From positions 2,480,001-2,544,000 of the forward strand of contig OZ245874.1 in assembly GCA_965229335.1 (NCBI GenBank): a DNA stretch of 64,000 nucleotides. Reading direction: 5' to 3'. This stretch comes from JAFKFH01 sp017307375 (GTDB taxonomy: Bacteria > Pseudomonadota > Alphaproteobacteria > Ferrovibrionales > Ferrovibrionaceae). Positions 48,804 through 56,684 of this stretch are shown in pieces (the stretch's first letter is position 1; the number at the start of each line of letters is the position of its first letter). The notes below the pieces were generated by a model. The model saw only the letters and a list, made by a program, of their open reading frames with translations. It ran no database searches and was not told where the DNA came from. Both the position numbers and the translations under genes were made by a program.

Positions 48804-51217
48804 CACGCCCCCAGGTCTTGCGCCGCCTGCCACAGGCGCCAGGCGTCATGCGGCATCTGGATGTGGGTCGCGCCCAGGAACGAGAAGGCGTCGTTGACGG
48901 CGTTGGAGAAGCAGGGCACGCCGCCGACATTCGGGCTTTCGCCCACCCCCTTGGCCCCGATCGGGTGGTGGGGCGAAGGCGTCACGGTGAAGTCGGTTTC
49001 CCAGACCGGGGTCTCGACCGCCGTGGGCAGGAAGAAATCCATGAACGACGCGCCGATGACGTTGCCGAGCTCGTCGTAGCGGATTTCCTGGCCCATCGCG
49101 ATCGCGAAGGCCTCGGTCAGGCCGCCATGCACCTGGCCTTCGATGATCATCGGGTTGATGCGGGTGCCGCAATCGTCCAGCGCATAGAACCGCCTGGTCG
49201 TGGCGACACCGGTATCGACGTCGATGTCCATCACGCAGATATAGGCGCCGAACGGATAGGTCATGTTCGGCGGGTCGTAGTAGTTGACGGCCTCGAGCCC
49301 CGGTTCGAGACCCGGGGGCGGGCTGTTATAGGCGGCCCAGGCGATCTCCTTCATCGTCTTGGCACGTTCGGGGTTGCCCTTGACGCGGAAGCCGTCGATG
49401 TCCCATTCCAGGTCGTATTCGGAAACCTCCAGCAGATGGGCGGCGATCATCTGCGCCTTGGCCTTGATCTTGCGCGCGGCCATGGCGATGGCCGCGCCGG
49501 TCACCGGCGTCGAACGCGAGCCGTAGGTGCCGAGGCCATAGGGCGCGGTATCGGTGTTGCCTTCCTCGATCATGATGTCGTCGGCGGGAATGCCGAGCTC
49601 GGTGGCGATGATCTGCGCCCAGGTGGTCTCGTGGCCCTGGCCCTGGCTCTTCGATCCCATGCGGGCGATGATCGAGCCGGTCGGGTGGATGCGGATCTCG
49701 GCCGAGTCGAACATGGCGACGCCGAGGATGTCGCAGTTCTTCGACGGCCCGGCCCCGACGATCTCGGTGAAGAACGAGACGCCGATGCCCATGATCTCGC
49801 GGGTTTCGCCGCGGCGGAACGCTTCGCGCCTGCGCGCCTGTTCGGCCCGCAGCTCGGCATAGCCGACCGCATCCATCGCCTTGCGCATCGCCGTGTCGTA
49901 GTCGCCGGAATCGTATTCCCAGCCCAGCGCCGACTGGTAGGGAAACTGGTCGCGCCGCACGAAGTTGCGCAGGCGCAGCTCGGCGGGATCGAGACCCAGC
50001 TTGTGGGCCAGGATATCCATCGCCCGTTCGATGCAGTAGGCGGCCTCGGTGACGCGGAACGAACAGCGATAGGCGACGCCGCCCGGCGCCTTGTTGGTAT
50101 AGACGCCGTCGACCGCGAGGTGGGCGACGGGGAAGTCATAGGACCCGGTGACGATGTTGAAGAACCCGGCTGGCCATTTCGACGGGTCGGCACAGGCGTC
50201 GAAAGCGCCGTGATCGGCCAGCACATGGACCCGGAGGCCGGTGACCTTGCCATCGCTGGTCGCCGCGATCTCGGTGGTCATGTGGTAGTCGCGGGCGAAG
50301 GACGTGGTCGACAGGTTCTCGATCCGGTCCTCGACCCACTTCACCGGCTGCCCGGTGACGATGGTGGCGACGATCGCGCAGATGTAACCCGAATAGGCGC
50401 CGACCTTGTTGCCGAAGCCGCCGCCGATATCGGGGGCGACGACGTGGATCTTGTGTTCCGGAATCTTCGACAGCAGCGAGGCGACGGTGCGGATGACGTG
50501 CGGCGCCTGGAAGGTGCCGTGCACGGTCAGCTCACCCTTGATCTTGTCGAAACTGGCGACGCACTGGCAGGTCTCGAGCGGCGAGGGATGGACGCGCTGA
50601 TAGGAGATCATCTCCTTGATGGTGACGTCGGCGCGGTTGAACGCCTCGTCGGTGGCGGCGCGGTCGCCGACCGTCCATTCGAAGATGTGGTTGTGGTGCT
50701 TGCGCGGGCCGTGCGCCCCGACCGTCTTGCCGGCGAGATCCGGGCGCAGTTCCGGTGCATCCGGGTCCAGCGCCTTGAACGGGTCGACCAGGACCGGCAG
50801 TTCCTCGTACTCGACCTCGACCAGCTGGATCGCATCGTCGGCGACATAGCGGTTCTCGGCGACGACGAAGGCGATTTCCTGGTTCTGGAAATGCACCTTG
50901 CCGTCGGCCAGCACCGCCTGGACGTCGCCGGCCAGCGTCGGCATCCAGTGCAGGCCCAGCGGCTTCAGGTCGTCGGCGGTCAGCACCGCGATCACGCCCG
51001 GCAGGGCACGGGCCTTGGCGGCATCGATACGCTTGATCCGGGCATGGCCGTATTGCGAGCGCACGAAGTCGCCGTGCAGCATGCCCGGCAGTTTCAGGTC
51101 GTCGACGTAGTTGCCCTTGCCCTGGGTGAACCGGATGTCTTCGACCCGCTTGCGTTTGCAGCCCATGCCCTCCAGGCGGGCTTCGCGCTGTTCGCGCGTG
51201 ATCACCATCTCGTTCAT
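48803..51217 (-). CDS. coxL: Aerobic carbon-monoxide dehydrogenase large (molybdenum) subunit, form I
   Basis: An 804-residue catalytic subunit that oxidises CO to CO2 with a Mo-Cu centre. The active-site loop GVAYRCSFRVTEAAY (Cys near residue 385) is the form I signature AYxCSFR, which separates true CO dehydrogenases from form II relatives. The late active-site glutamate lies in IGAKGVGESPNVGGVP. Length and N terminus (GCKRKRVEDIRFTQGKGNYV) match known CoxL. The start is the ATG overlapping the coxS stop and preceded by GGAGG. Confidence 0.97.
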   Translation of the reverse strand: MNEMVITREQREARLEGMGCKRKRVEDIRFTQGKGNYVDDLKLPGMLHGDFVRSQYGHARIKRIDAAKARALPGVIAVLTADDLKPLGLHWMPTLAGDVQAVLADGKVHFQNQEIAFVVAENRYVADDAIQLVEVEYEELPVLVDPFKALDPDAPELRPDLAGKTVGAHGPRKHHNHIFEWTVGDRAATDEAFNRADVTIKEMISYQRVHPSPLETCQCVASFDKIKGELTVHGTFQAPHVIRTVASLLSKIPEHKIHVVAPDIGGGFGNKVGAYSGYICAIVATIVTGQPVKWVEDRIENLSTTSFARDYHMTTEIAATSDGKVTGLRVHVLADHGAFDACADPSKWPAGFFNIVTGSYDFPVAHLAVDGVYTNKAPGGVAYRCSFRVTEAAYCIERAMDILAHKLGLDPAELRLRNFVRRDQFPYQSALGWEYDSGDYDTAMRKAMDAVGYAELRAEQARRREAFRRGETREIMGIGVSFFTEIVGAGPSKNCDILGVAMFDSAEIRIHPTGSIIARMGSKSQGQGHETTWAQIIATELGIPADDIMIEEGNTDTAPYGLGTYGSRSTPVTGAAIAMAARKIKAKAQMIAAHLLEVSEYDLEWDIDGFRVKGNPERAKTMKEIAWAAYNSPPPGLEPGLEAVNYYDPPNMTYPFGAYICVMDIDVDTGVATTRRFYALDDCGTRINPMIIEGQVHGGLTEAFAIAMGQEIRYDELGNVIGASFMDFFLPTAVETPVWETDFTVTPSPHHPIGAKGVGESPNVGGVPCFSNAVNDAFSFLGATHIQMPHDAWRLWQAAQDLGA

Positions 51218-51717
51218 TCCGCAGCCTCCTGGCTGGGCCGGCCGTTGATCACGGCGGCGGCATGGCGCACGGCCTTGACGATGTTCTGGTAGCCGGTACA
51301 GCGACAGAGATTGCCGGCGATGCCCTGGCGCACCTCGTCGTCGGTCGGATCGGGGTTCTCGCGCAGCAGCACGCTCGCCCGCATGATCATGCCGGGCGTA
51401 CAGTAGCCGCATTGCAGGCCGTGCATCTGCCGGAAGCTCTCCTGCAGCACCGACAGCGTGCCGTCCGGATTGGCCATGCCTTCGATCGTGGTGATCGTGG
51501 CGCCATCGGCCTGGGCGGCGAACATCGTGCAGGATTTGACCGACATGCCGTCGAGATCGACGGTGCAGGCGCCGCAGTGGCTGGTCTCGCAGCCGATATG
51601 GGCACCGGTCAGGCTGAGGTCCTCGCGCAGGAAATGGATCAGCAGCAGCCGCGGATCGACGAAGCGCCGCACGCTGCGGCCGTTCACGGTGATCGAGATC
51701 GGGATCTGATCGGCCAT
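51214..51717 (-). CDS. coxS: Aerobic carbon-monoxide dehydrogenase small (iron-sulfur) subunit
   Basis: A 167-residue subunit carrying two [2Fe-2S] clusters. The first is held by CETSHCGAC plus a later Cys in VKSCTMFAAQ, and the second by LQCGYCTPGM and NLCRCTGYQN. It passes electrons from the molybdenum centre to the FAD of CoxM. Its start is four bases after coxM and its stop overlaps coxL. Confidence 0.96.
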   Translation of the reverse strand: MADQIPISITVNGRSVRRFVDPRLLLIHFLREDLSLTGAHIGCETSHCGACTVDLDGMSVKSCTMFAAQADGATITTIEGMANPDGTLSVLQESFRQMHGLQCGYCTPGMIMRASVLLRENPDPTDDEVRQGIAGNLCRCTGYQNIVKAVRHAAAVINGRPSQEAAE

Positions 51718-51721
51718 CGGG

Positions 51722-52594
51722 TCAGGCTCCGTTTGCGGCGCGCTGGGCGGCGCGGGTCAGGGCGCGGGCGACCATCACCCCGGCCATTTCCCGGCGATAG
51801 GCGGGCGGGCCGCGGCCATCGCCGGCCGGATCGGTGATCGCCTTGGCGGCGTCCGCGGCGGCCTTGACGTCGGCGGGGGCGAGGTTCGAGCCGACAAGCC
51901 CGGCGGCGGCGGCGTCCGCCAGCAGCGGGGTCGGGCCGAGATTGGTCAGCGCGATGGCGCAGGTCGCGACCTTGCCGGCCGCCAGGGTCAGGACGACGGC
52001 GGCCGCCGCGGTCGCGTAGTCGCCGACCTTGCGCTTCAGCTTCTCATAGGCCCAGCCATGGCCAGCCGGTGGCGCGGGTACGCGGATCGCGGTGAGGATC
52101 TCGGCCGGGGCCAGCGCCGTCGCGTAAGGCCCGAGGTAGAATTCGGCGGCCGGTATCTCGCGCATGCCATCGGGTCCCTCGGCGACGTAGCGCGCCCCCA
52201 GGCACTGCATCACGGCCGGCATGTCGTTGCCCGGGTCGCCGTTGGCGACATTGCCGCCGAGCGTGCCGAGATAGCGGATCTGCGGGTCGGCAATCTGCAG
52301 CGCCGTGCCGCGGATGATCGGCAGGCGGGCCGCCAACAGGTCGGAGGCGATGGCCTGGGCCTGGGTCACGGCCGCGCCGATCACGATGTCGCCGCCGTCT
52401 TCGGCGATCGCCTTCAACGCGCCGATGCCGCGCAGGTCGACCAGATGTTCCGGTGCCGCCATGCGCAGCTTCATCATCGGAATCAGGCTGTGGCCGCCGG
52501 CCAGCGGCCGTGCCTCCTCGCCATGGTCCGCCAGCAGCGCGACCGCTTCCTGCACCGTGCCGGGCCGGTGATAGACGAATGTGCCGGGTATCAA
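51722..52594 (-). CDS. coxM: Aerobic carbon-monoxide dehydrogenase medium (FAD) subunit
   Basis: A 290-residue flavoprotein subunit. FAD-binding motifs are AGGHSLIPMMKLRMA and TLGGNVANGDPGND. The start is a TTG, preceded by AGGAGG, which gives the family N terminus (M)IPGTFVYHRP; no ATG exists at the right place. It heads the cox operon in the order M-S-L-D-E-F-G. Confidence 0.93.
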   Translation of the reverse strand: MIPGTFVYHRPGTVQEAVALLADHGEEARPLAGGHSLIPMMKLRMAAPEHLVDLRGIGALKAIAEDGGDIVIGAAVTQAQAIASDLLAARLPIIRGTALQIADPQIRYLGTLGGNVANGDPGNDMPAVMQCLGARYVAEGPDGMREIPAAEFYLGPYATALAPAEILTAIRVPAPPAGHGWAYEKLKRKVGDYATAAAAVVLTLAAGKVATCAIALTNLGPTPLLADAAAAGLVGSNLAPADVKAAADAAKAITDPAGDGRGPPAYRREMAGVMVARALTRAAQRAANGA

Positions 52595-52708
52595 GCGCGC
52601 CTCCTCCTCAGGTCTCGCCGCCGCTTCTGGGGGCGGCCGTCTTGGGAGACCGAGCTTGGAAATGCGTGCGGTGCACAATCAACGCGACCTGCACCGGACG
52701 GCCAAAAA

Positions 52709-52743
52709 CCGCACGGAACAGCGAATTTCCGCACGAACTGCGA
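52709..52743. promoter_or_regulatory. Direct repeats upstream of coxM
   Basis: CCGCACGGAACAGCGA and CCGCACGAACTGCGA have their CCGCACG cores 20 bp apart, about two helical turns. The minus-strand segment GCAGTTCGT matches the general LytTR-binding 9-mer at eight positions; the second copy matches less well. Located 115-150 bases upstream of the coxM start, they are a candidate site for a LytTR regulator of the cox operon. Confidence 0.4.
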
Positions 52744-52754
52744 CAGTCATGCTG

Positions 52755-52776
52755 ACGCAATCGGCGCGAATTGCGT
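52755..52776. promoter_or_regulatory. Inverted repeat ACGCAAT-N8-ATTGCGT upstream of coxM
   Basis: Perfect 7-bp arms 22 bases across, about 160-180 bases upstream of coxM and just downstream of the small gene's stop. Candidate operator or transcript hairpin. No T-run follows. Confidence 0.4.
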
Positions 52777-52813
52777 GGGGTCTGTCGGCTGCGATCGGCG
52801 ATGCTGCGCTGCG

Positions 52814-53002
52814 TCAGACGCTGCGTCGTCCCGTGGGAGCGGGGAGTTGGACGCGGGCGGGCGCGGGTGGGGCGCCGAGCCGGGCAAACGCCTCGATCTG
52901 CCCGGCATAGGCGGTGGCGCGCTGGTGGAGGAGGTCGTCGCGGACGCCCTGAGCCAGGGCGGCTTGCATGGCCAAGGCCCGGAAGAAGGTCTGATCGTCC
53001 AT
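52814..53002 (-). CDS. Small hypothetical protein
   Basis: A 62-residue frame starting MDDQTFFRALAMQAALAQ, helical in character, with a Pro/Ala-rich end. A good promoter (TTGGCT-N17-TATAAT) lies upstream, and GGAG precedes the start. An ATG six codons earlier would leave almost no leader. It is divergent from the XRE regulator and reads toward the cox operon. I do not recognise a family. Confidence 0.5.
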   Translation of the reverse strand: MDDQTFFRALAMQAALAQGVRDDLLHQRATAYAGQIEAFARLGAPPAPARVQLPAPTGRRSV

Positions 53003-53031
53003 TGACAGCCGGAGCTCCATTTAATATGGGG

Positions 53032-53060
53032 ATTATATACCCTGTTTTCTTCCTAGCCAA
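53032..53060 (-). promoter_or_regulatory. Sigma-70-type promoter for the small leftward gene
   Basis: On the minus strand TTGGCT, a 17-base spacer and a perfect TATAAT. The expected start of transcription is about 20 bases upstream of the small gene. The region is markedly AT-rich for this window and lies 20-45 bases before the divergent XRE gene, so it could also be the XRE operator. Confidence 0.5.
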
Positions 53061-53077
53061 GCTGGTCGTTTCGGGCA

Positions 53078-53341
53078 ATGAATGGCCGAACGATCGTTGG
53101 ATGGAATCTGCGGCGGCTGCGCGTCGAACGCGGGCTGACCATGGAGACCCTGGCCGGTGATGCCGATGTCGACCCGTCTTATGTCGCGCGCATCGAGCGA
53201 ACGACAGTCAACGCAAGCGTCGACGTCCTTGAACGGCTGGTGGCTGTCCTGGGCGTCCGGCTGGCCGATCTTTTCGTCGAGCCGGCCGAGGATGCGTCGG
53301 CACCGAAACCGCTGCGCGGTGGCCGGCGGGCCAAGCGCTAG
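53078..53341 (+). CDS. Small XRE-family transcriptional regulator
   Basis: An 87-residue DNA-binding protein, nearly all of it a helix-turn-helix domain: VGWNLRRLRVERGLTMETLA, then DADVDPSYVARIERTTVNAS. It resembles compact regulators that control one adjacent promoter. The likely target is the divergent AT-rich promoter region. Its stop overlaps the stop of the convergent 69-codon gene by two bases. Confidence 0.82.
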   Translation: MNGRTIVGWNLRRLRVERGLTMETLAGDADVDPSYVARIERTTVNASVDVLERLVAVLGVRLADLFVEPAEDASAPKPLRGGRRAKR

Positions 53342-53547
53342 CGTCGCTCGGGGCCTGCCTCGCGCCACGCCGCCGTCAATGCCTTCGCTTGCTCGATCAG
53401 GCAGAACACGGCATGGCCGACCGCCTTGCGGCTGCCACTGCCCAAGGTGATCTCGGCGATTTCGGCGGCCGCCTCCAGCGCCAGGACCAGTTCCTCGAAT
53501 GCCGGGGGCGGCAATGCCGCCCCGGACCGCCGCCTAGATCGCGGCAT
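53338..53547 (-). CDS. Small hypothetical protein (69 residues)
   Basis: A short frame with a basic N terminus and a helical core (AFEELVLALEAAAEIAEITLGSG is the marked part, key piece EELVLALEAAAEIAEITL). No family recognised. Its start lies inside the 3' end of the preceding lipoprotein-like gene (14-base overlap), suggesting coupling, and its end meets the XRE gene. The protein-like composition supports reality, but it could be chance. Confidence 0.45.
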   Translation of the reverse strand: MPRSRRRSGAALPPPAFEELVLALEAAAEIAEITLGSGSRKAVGHAVFCLIEQAKALTAAWREAGPERR

Positions 53548-53815
53548 CGCCGGCTTCGCAACGCGCCGTGGTCAGCCGATCGACCCCGGCGGCGCGCATG
53601 GCGGCTACGACCTGTTCGATTGCCGCGCAGGCTTCGAGCGAATCCACCGGCATCCGGTCGATCTGAATTCCCCGGCCTCGGGCCGCGGTGACGATCACCA
53701 AGGTCCAGGGGGCAGAGCTGTCGTCAACCGGTACGGTTCCGGCGCAGGCGGCGAGCAGCAGGCAAAACTGTACCGTTGCCGCGTACGCGGCGCGGCGCAT
53801 GAAATCACGGCGCAT
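53534..53815 (-). CDS. Small putative lipoprotein
   Basis: A 93-residue frame with a basic start, a hydrophobic run and a lipobox (LLLAAC, Cys at residue 24), so it may be lipidated and membrane-anchored. The mature part of about 70 residues has two further cysteines. No family recognised. It precedes and slightly overlaps the 69-codon gene. Confidence 0.5.
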   Translation of the reverse strand: MRRDFMRRAAYAATVQFCLLLAACAGTVPVDDSSAPWTLVIVTAARGRGIQIDRMPVDSLEACAAIEQVVAAMRAAGVDRLTTARCEAGDAAI

Positions 53816-54010
53816 GATCTGGCCTCGCGGGCGAAGGATCCGGCGGGAGCGTCGTCAAATGCTGGTGGGCGCCTTGGGCGCCGGGCCATCTACCCGGTAT
53901 CGGCTTGTCGGGTCATCGCGGGCTCCTTGCTGGAAACCCCGCCCATTCTAGGCATGGCCGCGGGTTGCGCCACGACGCGGGTCTGACAAACTGCCGACAA
54001 ATGCGGTGGA

Positions 54011-55747
54011 TCAGTCTTCCTGCCGGAGGCGGGAGATCAGCCCGCGGACATCAGCCTCGCCGATCGGCCCGGGGTCGCGGCACCCGGCCATCAGGTCGGC
54101 CGACCGTTCCAGCAGGGCCAGTGCCCGAGCCCGGTCGCCCCGCTGCCAGGCGAGCCGGCCCTGCTGGTAGACCAGCACGGCCGGCCAGTCGTCCTGGATC
54201 TTGGCATCCTTCAGTCGCGCAGGATCGAGCCCGGACAGAAGCGCTTCGGCTTCGTCGGTCCTGCCGGCGTCGAGCAGGAGATCGCCGAGTTCGTATTTCA
54301 GCAACTGCGTCAGCGGCAAATCGTCGCCAAAGACGCGGCGCGAGGCAGCGAGCGTCTCGCGGATGATGATTTCCGCCTCCGCCGCCTGGCCGTTCCGCTG
54401 CAGGGCGATGGCGATATTGTTGTCGTTGGCGAGGGCATTGAGGCTTCCAGGGCCCGTGATCCGGCTGAATTGGTCCTTGAGGGCGCGCCAGACCTCGGCC
54501 GCCTTGCCATAATCCCGCTGCTTGAAGGCGATGTTCGCCAGCACATTCCGGGCCGTCACGGTCCGCCGATCGTCGGGTCCGAGCGCGTCGTCCAGGGTTG
54601 CGATCGCGGGTTCGAGCATGGCGATCGCCTCGGCGCAGCGATCGGCATAGGCGAGGATGTTGGCCAGCAGAACAACGGAGTAGGCGGCGCGGGCGCTTTC
54701 GGTACCGAAGCGTTCGACCTGTGCGGCGAGCAACGCGCGGACGATCGGTTCGGCGCGCGCGTAGTCGTTGGCCAGCCATAGGGCCTGTGCCAGATCGAAG
54801 GCGACTTCCTCGCCCAGCTCGGGATCGCGTTCGGGCAGTGTCGCTTCCAGGGTGGCGGCCTGGGCCAGGCAATCCACGGCCTCGGCCGTGGCCAGGCTGC
54901 CGATCGCGTACTGGCCGCGGCGCAGCAACAGCCGGACCCGCGTCGCGCCATGGTGCAGCGGCGTTGCCGCGATCAGCCGGTCGGTCGCCTCGATCAGGGC
55001 CCGGGCCTCGGCGTTTTCCGATCGCTGGATGAGGTCGCGCGCCAGGGTGAGCTGAATGTCGGCGATCTGGGCCGGATCGTTCGGCCGGCACATCGTGGCC
55101 GATCTGAGCGCGGCCCGGCCATGGACAATGGCATTGTCGAATTCGGAAAGCTGCGAGAACAGCCACTGCATCTGCCGGTGCAGCGCCGCGCGGATGTCGG
55201 GCAGGTCTTCATCGATGCTCGCATCGATCTGCGACGCGGCGGCGCGGACCATCCTGACGATTTCCGCATTGGTGCGGCCGGTGACAGCCGGGTCCGCCGG
55301 GGCGATCAGGTTGTTGACGATGAACCTCAGCAGCGACCTGACGCGCGGATCGCCGGACATCGGCGCGTGCTCGATCCGCAACTCGGTGCTGCTCTCGACC
55401 GAGAGGCCGACGATTTCCCAGGCGACCGGCCCCTTCAGGCGATAGCCGACGCCGGTCTGGACCACGATGCGATCGGCATTCGCCGGCCCCAGGCAGTCGT
55501 TCACGCGGCTTACGGTGGCGTTGATCGCATCATCGGTGACGTGAAGGCTGTGCCATACGGCCAGGCGCAACTGGTCGCGGGTGACCAACTGATCGTAGTG
55601 GCGCAACAGCATCCGCAGCAGCCGGGCCGGCTTGGCGGAGATCTTGACCGGCTGGCCGTCGACATGGAGCTCGCCCAGCTTTTCGTCGAACACGGCGGTG
55701 CCGAAGCTATATCGCCTCACGTCGGGAAATGCGTCGCTGCCAGCCAT
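54011..55747 (-). CDS. Winged-helix transcriptional regulator with TPR-type repeats
   Basis: A 578-residue protein. Residues about 10-105 form an OmpR/CadC-type winged helix (VKISAKPARLLRMLLRHYDQ and HVTDDAINATVSRVNDCLG, ending VVQTGVGYRL). The rest is helical repeats of the tetratricopeptide type, for example AIALQRNGQAAEAEIIIRE. No transmembrane segment separates the two parts, unlike CadC, so sensing is probably cytoplasmic. The gene stands alone between small unknown genes and the IclR regulator, so its target is unknown. Confidence 0.82.
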   Translation of the reverse strand: MAGSDAFPDVRRYSFGTAVFDEKLGELHVDGQPVKISAKPARLLRMLLRHYDQLVTRDQLRLAVWHSLHVTDDAINATVSRVNDCLGPANADRIVVQTGVGYRLKGPVAWEIVGLSVESSTELRIEHAPMSGDPRVRSLLRFIVNNLIAPADPAVTGRTNAEIVRMVRAAASQIDASIDEDLPDIRAALHRQMQWLFSQLSEFDNAIVHGRAALRSATMCRPNDPAQIADIQLTLARDLIQRSENAEARALIEATDRLIAATPLHHGATRVRLLLRRGQYAIGSLATAEAVDCLAQAATLEATLPERDPELGEEVAFDLAQALWLANDYARAEPIVRALLAAQVERFGTESARAAYSVVLLANILAYADRCAEAIAMLEPAIATLDDALGPDDRRTVTARNVLANIAFKQRDYGKAAEVWRALKDQFSRITGPGSLNALANDNNIAIALQRNGQAAEAEIIIRETLAASRRVFGDDLPLTQLLKYELGDLLLDAGRTDEAEALLSGLDPARLKDAKIQDDWPAVLVYQQGRLAWQRGDRARALALLERSADLMAGCRDPGPIGEADVRGLISRLRQED

Positions 55748-55809
55748 CGCGATCTGCCCCGCCAGTTCCTGCGGGGCAGCCTATCACCCGGTTCCGTGGC
55801 CGGCCACCG

Positions 55810-56565
55810 TCACCCACCCCAGCGGGCATCGCCGATCTTGGCGCCGATCCGGCTCGCCGTGACCAGCAGGGTATCGACGATCGCCTGGTCGCCACCGTCC
55901 TGTACCGAGAACAGCGGGTAGGAGACCGACAGGGCGACGGCCTTTTCCTTGTCGGTATCCTGGAACGCGACCGAGATGGCCTTGACCCCGTCGAACAGTT
56001 CCTGGTTCGACACGGCGTAGCGGCGCAACCGGGTCAGGGCGAGTTCGGCGATCAGATCGTCGACCGCGCCGAGGGTGGCGCCGGTGGTCGGCGGCAGGCC
56101 GCCGGGGAACAGCGCGCGCACCTCGCCGTCGGCCTTCAGGGCCAGCAGGGCCTTGCCCATCGCCGCGGCATGCGCGGGCAGTCGGCGGCCCGGTTCGACG
56201 GAGAACTGGATCGGGTGGGTGCCGCGCACGGTCTTCAGCACCACGACCTCGGTGCCCGAGAGGATGCCGGCCCAGGCGGTGTGGCCGGTCTGGGCCGACA
56301 GGTCGGCCATTTCCTGGCCGACCTGATCGACCAGGTCGAAATGCCGGTGGAAGCCGGAGGCGAGCTGCACGGCGAGAATGCCCGGCCGATAGCGCTGGGT
56401 CGCCGGGTTCTGCTCGACCAGTCCGCCGCGGCTCATGCTGGCGAGCAGCCGCGAGGCGGTGGAGCGGGTGACGTTGAGGTGCCGGCCGGTTTCGGCGACG
56501 CTGATCTCGCGCCCCGCGCTTGCCATCAGCCTCAACGCCTCGACGGCCTTTTCGATCGACTTCAT
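55810..56565 (-). CDS. IclR-family transcriptional regulator
   Basis: A 251-residue repressor or activator. The N-terminal winged helix (ISVAETGRHLNVTRSTASRL) is followed by an effector domain (from about residue 75, with HTAWAGILSGTEVVVLKTV and HAAAMGKALLAL). IclR regulators typically sense small organic acids. It is divergent from the ThDP-enzyme and ABC-importer genes, with a palindrome between them. An alternative GTG start 12 codons upstream exists. Confidence 0.92.
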   Translation of the reverse strand: MKSIEKAVEALRLMASAGREISVAETGRHLNVTRSTASRLLASMSRGGLVEQNPATQRYRPGILAVQLASGFHRHFDLVDQVGQEMADLSAQTGHTAWAGILSGTEVVVLKTVRGTHPIQFSVEPGRRLPAHAAAMGKALLALKADGEVRALFPGGLPPTTGATLGAVDDLIAELALTRLRRYAVSNQELFDGVKAISVAFQDTDKEKAVALSVSYPLFSVQDGGDQAIVDTLLVTASRIGAKIGDARWGG

Positions 56566-56613
56566 TGGAATCCCAACAGACGGCTTGACCGGCGCTGACA
56601 CGCCTGTGTAACC

Positions 56614-56646
56614 TATTATGCATCATGTTGCGTATTATGCAACATG
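56614..56646. promoter_or_regulatory. Palindromic operator between the IclR gene and the ThDP-enzyme gene
   Basis: CATGTTGC and GCAACATG form a perfect 8-bp inverted repeat with a 7-base spacer. In addition TATTATGCATCATG and TATTATGCAACATG are near-identical direct repeats 19 bp apart. The site lies about 40-70 bases from both divergent starts, as expected for an IclR operator. Confidence 0.6.
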
Positions 56647-56684
56647 CAAAATCGAGTTGATCGCGGAAAGAGGCGGGGAACCCC

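Noticed and set aside
48818..51292. An 824-codon plus-strand frame opposite coxL
   Set aside because: It is a codon shadow of coxL, whose own match to known CO dehydrogenase is near full length.
53002..53029. Plus-strand promoter starting with TTGACA for the XRE gene
   Set aside because: No acceptable -10 box lies at 16-18 bases; the best is only 14 bases away.
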